A stretch of 10,140 nucleotides of DNA from Tannerellaceae bacterium (lineage in GTDB: Bacteria; Bacteroidota; Bacteroidia; Bacteroidales; Tannerellaceae). The notes beneath the pieces are model-generated. The model was not told where the DNA came from. It worked only from the letters and a program-made list of their open reading frames with translations, and did no database searches. The stretch is from the NCBI GenBank assembly GCA_031273385.1, contig JAISRY010000049.1:1-10140 (forward strand), in the 5' to 3' direction. The translations under genes and the position numbers were made by a program. Below, one piece after another: positions 6,651-10,140 of this stretch. The stretch's first letter is position 1; each line of letters begins with the position of its first letter.

Positions 6651-7178
6651 ATGAACCATCGCATATACCCCTTTCTCCTGCTGCTTTTCTCCCTTGTCCT
6701 CGCCACTTCGTGCGGGACAAGGAAGCGTATCCCTACTTCCCACGGCATGGAATCCCGCGCTGAACTGTCGCGCCGGTTCGGTGTCAGGATCACGCCGGAA
6801 GATCACCTTTATTTATACGCCGAGGCGTCGAAATGGCTGGGTACGCCGTATCGTTCGGGAGGAAACACGCTGCGGGGCGTCGACTGTTCGGGGTTTGTCG
6901 TCGCGGTATTCCGTGAGGTGTACGGCAAAAAGCTGGCACGAACGTCTGCCGGCATACTGAAAGAGAATTGCAGGAAAGTGAACCGCAGTAAATTACGCGA
7001 GGGCCACCTGGTCTTTTTCCGGACGGATAACAAAAAGAAAAAAGAGCCTAACCACGTAGGTATCTACCTGAAAAACGGCAAATTCGTCCATGCCAGCTCC
7101 TCCAAAGGCGTCATGGTGAGCAACCTCAGCGAACCCTATTATGTACGTGCCTGGATGACGGGAGGAGAAGTAAAATAG
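6651..7178 (+). CDS. NlpC/P60 family cysteine peptidase lipoprotein
   Basis: This 175-residue lipoprotein has a short signal (F8-A18) ending in the lipobox LATSC, with C21 as the acylated cysteine. Residues about 55-170 are an NlpC/P60 domain, which typically cuts cell-wall peptides, often between gamma-D-glutamyl and the diamino acid. The catalytic set is visible: C79 in VDCSGF, H135 in NHVGIYL and H147 in FVHASS. The size matches the single-domain Spr/MepS-like group. It starts 10 bases after the fusion gene and has no promoter of its own that I can see, so it is probably cotranscribed. Whether it remodels peptidoglycan for assembly of the large exported protein, or is merely a neighbour, cannot be told. 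It converges with kdsA; the 79 bases between them hold no clear terminator hairpin. Confidence 0.9.
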   Translation: MNHRIYPFLLLLFSLVLATSCGTRKRIPTSHGMESRAELSRRFGVRITPEDHLYLYAEASKWLGTPYRSGGNTLRGVDCSGFVVAVFREVYGKKLARTSAGILKENCRKVNRSKLREGHLVFFRTDNKKKKEPNHVGIYLKNGKFVHASSSKGVMVSNLSEPYYVRAWMTGGEVK

Positions 7179-7257
7179 GGGCAAGATCGATAAAAGAAAA
7201 ATAGAAGACATACACAATTGTATAGCCGGACGTAGACAGTTAGGTAGCCACTATTCA

Positions 7258-8061
7258 CTATCTAACCGCATCCCGTATTCGCAGGAGTTTGGTCAGGAGA
7301 TCTTCCAGGAGGTTTAGGGGGAGCATGTTGGTGGCGTCGGATTTGGCTTCGCTGGGGGTTGGGTGGGTTTCTATGAAGAGGCCGTCGGCGCCTACGGCTA
7401 TGGCGGCTTTCGCTATCGTTTCGATCATGGCGGGTAAGCCGCCGGAGATGCCTGATGCCTGGTTGGGCTGTTGGAGCGAGTGGGTGGCATCCATGACTAC
7501 CGGAAAGCCGAACTGTTGCATCCGAGGGATTCCCCGGTAGTCGACCACCAAGTCCGTATAACCGAACGTCGTGCCCCGTTCCGTAATCATGACCTGGTTA
7601 TTTCCGGCATCCACCACTTTCTGTACGGCAAACTGCATGGCGTCGGGAGAGAGGAACTGCCCTTTCTTTATATTGACCATCTTGCCCGTTTCGGCGGCGG
7701 CAACCAACAAATCCGTCTGGCGGCACAGGAAAGCGGGGATCTGCAACGCATCCACATACCCGGCAGCCATCGCCGCTTCGCCGGATTCGTGGATATCGGT
7801 AATCACGGGAATATGGAACGTCTCCCCAATCCTGCGCAATATCCTGAGCGCTTTCTCGTCGCCAATGCCGGTAAAGGAATCTACACGCGAACGGTTGGCC
7901 TTACGGTAGGAGCCTTTAAAGATATAGGGAATACCCAACCGACCGGTGATCTCCACTATCTTTCCGGCAATCCGTAGCGCCATCTCCTCCCCCTCGATGA
8001 TACAAGGGCCGGCCATCAGGAAAAAGTTCCTGTTCTGCTTAAAATCGTCTACTTTCATCAT
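7258..8061 (-). CDS. kdsA: 3-deoxy-8-phosphooctulonate (Kdo-8-P) synthase
   Basis: KdsA condenses phosphoenolpyruvate with arabinose-5-phosphate to make Kdo-8-phosphate in the cytoplasm, the first committed step to the Kdo of lipopolysaccharide. From the ATG at 8061 the protein has 267 residues, a normal length. Family motifs are AGPCIIEG (17-24), FKGSYRKANRSR (48-59), the segment around CRQTDLL (113-119), NIKKGQF (130-136), ERGTTFGY (161-168) and DATHSLQQPN (191-200). C20, H194, E231 and D242 supply the four metal ligands of the metal-dependent class; Escherichia coli-type enzymes have Asn in place of the first. An upstream in-frame ATG at 8109 would place the start inside the divergent promoter palindrome, so I reject it; the adjacent ATG at 8058 is equally possible. 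The gene stands alone, away from other lipopolysaccharide genes here. Confidence 0.96.
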   Translation of the reverse strand: MMKVDDFKQNRNFFLMAGPCIIEGEEMALRIAGKIVEITGRLGIPYIFKGSYRKANRSRVDSFTGIGDEKALRILRRIGETFHIPVITDIHESGEAAMAAGYVDALQIPAFLCRQTDLLVAAAETGKMVNIKKGQFLSPDAMQFAVQKVVDAGNNQVMITERGTTFGYTDLVVDYRGIPRMQQFGFPVVMDATHSLQQPNQASGISGGLPAMIETIAKAAIAVGADGLFIETHPTPSEAKSDATNMLPLNLLEDLLTKLLRIRDAVR

Positions 8062-8066
8062 ATTTG

Positions 8067-8096
8067 TTGCAAATATAATGCTTTTCATTATATTTG
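8067..8096 (+). promoter_or_regulatory. Promoter of the RND efflux operon
   Basis: TTG at 8067-8069, 19 bases, then TATATTTG at 8089-8096: an excellent fit to the Bacteroides -33/-7 pattern. Transcription would start near 8103, about 24 bases before the adaptor ATG at 8127. Confidence 0.65.
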
Positions 8097-8098
8097 CA
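8068..8098. repeat. Perfect 13-base inverted repeat in the kdsA / efflux operon divergent promoter
   Basis: TGCAAATATAATG (8068-8080) and CATTATATTTGCA (8086-8098) are exact inverted copies around a five-base spacer. Each arm contains the promoter box TATATTTG, reading outward to the right in the right arm and outward to the left in the left arm. The symmetry may simply reflect two facing -7 boxes, but the match continues beyond them on both sides, which suggests a shared regulator site. Confidence 0.7.
8070..8077 (-). promoter_or_regulatory. -7 box for kdsA
   Basis: The minus strand reads TATATTTG at 8077-8070. The position for the -33 box 19 bases upstream reads CTG instead of TTG, so this side is weaker than the efflux side. 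Transcription would begin only a few bases before the ATG at 8061, giving a nearly leaderless message, or translation may start at 8058. Confidence 0.45.
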
Positions 8099-8126
8099 GG
8101 GAATACCATAAAAACAAAACGCTGAT

Positions 8127-9185
8127 ATGAAATGGCACAATCTGTTTATCGTCCTGTTATCCTTGGGGATAGCAGCCTGTTCGGGAGGAAAGGAAAACAC
8201 CGGGGATGAGGAAAATGTAGAGACGGCGCTGCCCGAATCGGGGCATGAAGTCACGGTGATGACCCTCCAAGTATCGGACTTTAACCACGAACTCATCAGT
8301 AACGGAAAGCTAATGGCCGGCCAGTCGGTCAACCTGCGCTTCGAATCCGCCGAACCCATTGCCGCTATCTGGGTAAAGAACGGCGACAGGGTGACAAAAG
8401 GGCAAAAGCTGGCCGAGCTCGCCTCTTTCCGCCTTTCCAACAGCGCGTTCCAGGCAAAGGACGCACTGGACAGGGCTGCCCTCGAGATGCAGGACGTCCT
8501 GATCGGGCAGGGCTATGCGCCGGAGGATTCTGCCAAGATCCCCCCCGCTACGCTCCAACTGGCACGGACAAGGAGCGGGTACGACCAGGCCTTGGCGCAA
8601 TACCGCCTCGCTTCGTTTGAAGAGCGGAACGCCGTCCTCGTCGCCCCTTTCGACGGGACGGTGGCCAACCTGACCGCCAAACCGTTCAACATCGCCTCCA
8701 CCGCCGAACCGTTCTGCACCATCATGGACACACGCCACATGGAGGCCTCCTTTACCGTCTTGGAGGGCGAGCTACCCCTGATCAACGCCGGCGACAAGGT
8801 GGAGGTGATCCCTTTCGCCCTCCCCGATGGGAAAACAGAGGGGCGTATCTCGGAGATCAACCCCGTAGTGGATGAGAACGGGATGGTCAGCGTGAAAGCC
8901 GCCATCGTGAACGGGGGGAGGCTGTTTGAGGGGATGAACGTCCGCGTCAGTATCCAGCGTTCGCTGAAAGGGCAATTAGTCGTCCCCAAAGAGGCGGTCG
9001 TCCTCCGTTCGGGGAAACAGGTGGTCTTTACCCTCGTCGACGGAAAAGCCTATTGGGTCTATGTGCATACCGGACTGGAAAACGCCGGCCACTACATTAT
9101 CACCGACGGGCTGAAAGAGGGAGATCAGGTGATTACGGGCGGAAACATTAATCTGGCGCACGAAAGCGCGGTGACGGTATTATGA
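8127..9185 (+). CDS. RND efflux periplasmic adaptor lipoprotein (membrane fusion protein)
   Basis: The 352-residue protein links an inner-membrane RND pump to an outer-membrane channel. It has a lipoprotein signal (residues 5-17 hydrophobic, lipobox GIAAC, acylated C18). The first half of the lipoyl domain is at about 68-100 (VNLRFESAEPIAAIWVKNGD then KGQKLAEL), a short alpha hairpin covers about 104-165, and the second lipoyl half is at 170-200 (LVAPFDGTVANL). A beta-barrel follows (about 205-280) and a membrane-proximal domain (about 283-352: VVPKEAVVLRSGKQVVFTLV, then GLKEGDQVITGG). The hairpin is short, fitting the compact adaptors common in Bacteroidota. It is the first gene of an operon whose next gene overlaps it by ATGA. 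Substrate (drug, bile salt, metal or lipid) cannot be inferred. Confidence 0.92.
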   Translation: MKWHNLFIVLLSLGIAACSGGKENTGDEENVETALPESGHEVTVMTLQVSDFNHELISNGKLMAGQSVNLRFESAEPIAAIWVKNGDRVTKGQKLAELASFRLSNSAFQAKDALDRAALEMQDVLIGQGYAPEDSAKIPPATLQLARTRSGYDQALAQYRLASFEERNAVLVAPFDGTVANLTAKPFNIASTAEPFCTIMDTRHMEASFTVLEGELPLINAGDKVEVIPFALPDGKTEGRISEINPVVDENGMVSVKAAIVNGGRLFEGMNVRVSIQRSLKGQLVVPKEAVVLRSGKQVVFTLVDGKAYWVYVHTGLENAGHYIITDGLKEGDQVITGGNINLAHESAVTVL

Positions 9186-10140
9186 TCAAGTTCCTCTTAG
9201 CCCGCCCGATTGCGGTATTGATGGCCTTTACAGCCTGTTTCATCATTGGGCTGGTCACCTATTTTACCCTGCCGGTATCGCTGTTGCCCGACATCGCCAT
9301 TCCGGAGATTACCATACAGATGCCCGGGGCGAACACCTCGGCGAGGGAACTGGAGAATACGGTCGTGAAACCCGTCCGCCAGCAACTGATGCAGGTCAGC
9401 CGCCTGCGCGATATCCGCAGCGAAACGCGCGACGGGATAGGCATTATCCATCTTGGCTTCGATTTCGGCACCAATACCGACCTGGCCTTTATCGAAGTCA
9501 ACGAAAAGATCGACGCCGCCATGAACAACCTCCCCCGCGAGACGGAACGCCCAAGGGTAATCAAAGCCAGCGCGACGGATATCCCCGTCTTCTGCCTCAA
9601 CCTGACGTTGAAAGAGGGTGCGCAGGATGAAGCGGAGAGCTTCCTCGCCCTCTCCGAGTTTGCCGAGATGGTGATCAAAAGGCGGATCGAACAGTTGCCC
9701 GAAGTGGCTATGGTCGACATCACCGGTACGGCTAAGCAGCAGGTACAGATCGTCCCCGATATGACATGGATGGCTACCGCCGGTATCACCCTCGACGATA
9801 TCGAACAGGCTATCGCCTCCAACAATATCGAGCCGGGAAGCATGACCGTTCGCGACGGCTATTACGAATACAACATCAAATTCTCCGCCCTGCTCCGCTC
9901 CGCCGCCGACGTGGAGGATATCTACATCCGCAAAGAGGGGCGTATCTTTCAGCTAAAAGAGATGGCAAAAGTCTCCGTCGTGCCGGTAAAGGAGAGCGGC
10001 TTCTCGCTATCGAACGGGAAACGGGCGGTTACTTTAGCCATTATCAAACAGGCGGACGAGAACATGGATGCGATGAAGAAGTCGTTGCAGGAGACGATCG
10101 ACTACTTCTCCGCCGTCTACCCCACGATCGAATTTAGCAT
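9182..10140 (+). CDS. RND family efflux pump inner-membrane subunit (N-terminal part, runs off window)
   Basis: The frame stays open from the ATG at 9182 to the window end, giving the first 319 residues of a protein that normally has about 1000-1050. It shows the RND start: the first transmembrane helix (about 10-29) preceded by FLLARPI, then LPVSLLPDIAIPEITIQMPG (30-49), then the first part of the periplasmic porter domain with NTDLAFIEVNEKID (98-111), RPRVIKAS (123-130) and LPEVAMVDITG (172-182). The pump would use the proton gradient to export substrate via the adaptor just upstream; the proton-relay aspartates of helix 4 lie past the edge. The start ATG overlaps the adaptor stop (ATGA, 9182-9185), a sign of translational coupling. 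An outer-membrane TolC-like gene probably follows, but is not visible. Confidence 0.93.
   Translation, partial: MIKFLLARPIAVLMAFTACFIIGLVTYFTLPVSLLPDIAIPEITIQMPGANTSARELENTVVKPVRQQLMQVSRLRDIRSETRDGIGIIHLGFDFGTNTDLAFIEVNEKIDAAMNNLPRETERPRVIKASATDIPVFCLNLTLKEGAQDEAESFLALSEFAEMVIKRRIEQLPEVAMVDITGTAKQQVQIVPDMTWMATAGITLDDIEQAIASNNIEPGSMTVRDGYYEYNIKFSALLRSAADVEDIYIRKEGRIFQLKEMAKVSVVPVKESGFSLSNGKRAVTLAIIKQADENMDAMKKSLQETIDYFSAVYPTIEFS

Noticed and set aside
8062..8109. Sixteen-codon N-terminal extension of KdsA
   Set aside because: It would start within or before the divergent promoter palindrome, and the extra residues do not belong to the family, which starts near MMKVDDF.
1..10140. CRISPR arrays, tRNA or rRNA genes
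   Set aside because: No regularly spaced direct repeats with spacers and no cloverleaf or ribosomal RNA sequence were seen on either strand.

Overview
The window looks like a Bacteroidales chromosome (Bacteroidota, broadly Parabacteroides/Tannerella-like; the species cannot be read from the sequence). The reasons are promoter boxes of the Bacteroides type (TTG about 19 bases before TAnnTTTG) ahead of several genes, little sign of Shine-Dalgarno sites, a secreted protein with a type IX secretion-like C-terminal domain, and lipoproteins and a KdsA of a Gram-negative outer-membrane organism.

Left end (1-1440): an AT-rich, scarred accessory region. On the minus strand lies an AbiE type IV toxin-antitoxin operon. 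The AbiEi antitoxin gene is intact. The AbiEii toxin gene stops after 65 native codons, exactly where a cluster of TTATCCAAAGTA repeats begins that resembles the end of a mobile element. Upstream of abiEi come several promoter boxes, a 57-base near-perfect palindrome, and a 40-codon scrap that resembles the C-terminal part of a zinc-type medium-chain alcohol dehydrogenase. The scrap starts at the edge of the palindrome. The simplest reading is a defence cassette that landed in an older gene and was later damaged itself.

Centre (1378-7178): three plus-strand genes with higher GC. The first encodes a 598-residue secreted beta-rich protein with a type IX sorting-like tail. The second encodes a 1109-residue exported protein that combines a hydrazine-synthase-alpha-like beta-propeller region, two CXXCH haem c motifs and a C-terminal SUMF1/formylglycine-enzyme fold lacking the catalytic cysteines. 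Ten bases later comes an NlpC/P60 peptidase lipoprotein. The first two genes each have their own promoter; the third is probably cotranscribed with the second. The large cytochrome-like fusion is the most unusual item in the window.

Right end (7258-10140): kdsA (Kdo-8-phosphate synthase, metal-dependent type) on the minus strand diverges from an RND efflux operon on the plus strand. That operon holds a periplasmic adaptor lipoprotein followed, with an ATGA overlap, by the inner-membrane RND pump, which runs off the window. The space between them holds a perfect 13-base inverted repeat whose two arms each carry a -7 promoter box, one for each direction.
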